NCBI RefSeq assembly: GCF_004793545.1
Contig: NZ_SRYA01000004.1
Span: forward strand, 62,001 to 126,000
Reading direction: 5' to 3'
Origin: Petralouisia muris
GTDB lineage: Bacteria; Bacillota; Clostridia; Lachnospirales; Lachnospiraceae
DNA length: 64,000 bases
The notes under the pieces were generated by a model that was not told where the DNA came from, did no database searches, and was given only the letters and a program-made list of their open reading frames with translations. How positions within the stretch are numbered: position 1 is the stretch's first letter; each line of letters opens with the position of its first letter. Positions 63,835 through 64,000 of this stretch are shown here, piece by piece. A program made the translations under genes and the position numbers.

Positions 63835-64000
63835 TTACCATCCAGCTCCCCCTGTAGCCGATCCTCCTGTAGATGCATTCATATCGTGTTTATTTGATAT
63901 TCTATATTGTACAGAATCTAAATTCGGAGCCTCATAACAATCACAAATTGCCTGACAAATTCCACATGGACATTTAAAAGAATAAACTGTTTGTCCCACT
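63835..64000 (-). CDS. Cys-rich small peptide, C-terminal part (possible modified-peptide precursor)
   Basis: The last 55 codons of a minus-strand gene that starts beyond the right edge. Visible residues are VGQTVYSFKCPCGICQAICD, followed by a Cys-Tyr-Glu-Ala segment, then a Ser/Asn-rich stretch and a tail GGSATGGAGW at the stop. Five cysteines lie within 13 residues, in the pattern CPCGICQAICDC. This arrangement (Thr-Val-x-x before a Cys cluster, then a Ser/Gly-rich end) resembles the CLI_3235-type bacteriocin precursors of Clostridia, whose loci include subtilases and exporters. The identity is inferred; the leader is not visible. Confidence 0.5.
   Translation of the reverse strand, partial: VGQTVYSFKCPCGICQAICDCYEAPNLDSVQYRISNKHDMNASTGGSATGGAGW

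Overview
The window looks like chromosomal DNA of a spore-forming, moderate-GC Gram-positive gut anaerobe, most likely a Lachnospiraceae member (Blautia/Dorea/Mediterraneibacter-like; the genus is a guess). Evidence: an alpha/beta small acid-soluble spore protein, strong sigma-A promoters and AGGAGG ribosome sites, a Bce-type antibiotic-peptide sensor/transporter module, a pan operon using the alternative reductase PanG, secreted CAP/BIG2 protein, and CheC plus methyl-accepting chemoreceptor genes.

Layout. 1-8.1 kb: a leftward defence operon with a small HTH gene, a PLD/SNF2-type helicase, a DUF4391-like protein, a large Eco57I-like adenine methylase, a metallo-beta-lactamase-fold protein, and the start of a type III-like Mod methylase cut by the window edge. 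8.1-9.9 kb: decayed mobile-element DNA (ParM fragment, frameshifted TnpV, orphan coding scraps). 10.0-10.9 kb: SASP and CYTH genes. About 11.05-18.1 kb: a degraded integrative element bracketed by paired TTTACTAC repeats, with a RepA-like fragment, a complete HTH-response regulator-kinase / ABC transporter / 43-aa membrane peptide module (Bce type), and an internally deleted tyrosine integrase. 18.2-18.8 kb: divergent Arc-like repressor and hypothetical gene with dyad operators.

18.9-34.2 kb is mostly core metabolism: carAB, a CAP-domain secreted protein, SDR, esterase, CheC, and the panG-panB-panC-panD-coaBC run (pantothenate to coenzyme A). 34.4-37.3 kb holds a sugar-binding lipoprotein in tandem with a chemoreceptor. 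37.6-48.2 kb is an alpha-mannoside utilisation locus: GntR/LacI-type regulator, ABC importer (binding protein and two permeases, no ATPase), GH125, GH38 and an AGE-family sugar isomerase. None of the three enzymes has a signal peptide, so import followed by cytoplasmic hydrolysis is the likely route.

48.4-54.1 kb carries the most striking locus: a two-gene operon of a ~1000-residue P-loop ATPase and a ~900-residue adenosine-deaminase-like protein with zinc-site motifs. Together they match the RADAR anti-phage system (rdrA-rdrB). 54.5-64 kb is a putative secreted-peptide locus: a Cys-rich precursor-like peptide at the right edge, three tandem FtsX/MacB-type permeases (one broken by a one-base change in a C run), a subtilisin-like protease, and an ABC exporter whose nucleotide-binding domain lacks Walker A. 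A decayed IS transposase lies inside it. No rRNA, tRNA or CRISPR array was seen.
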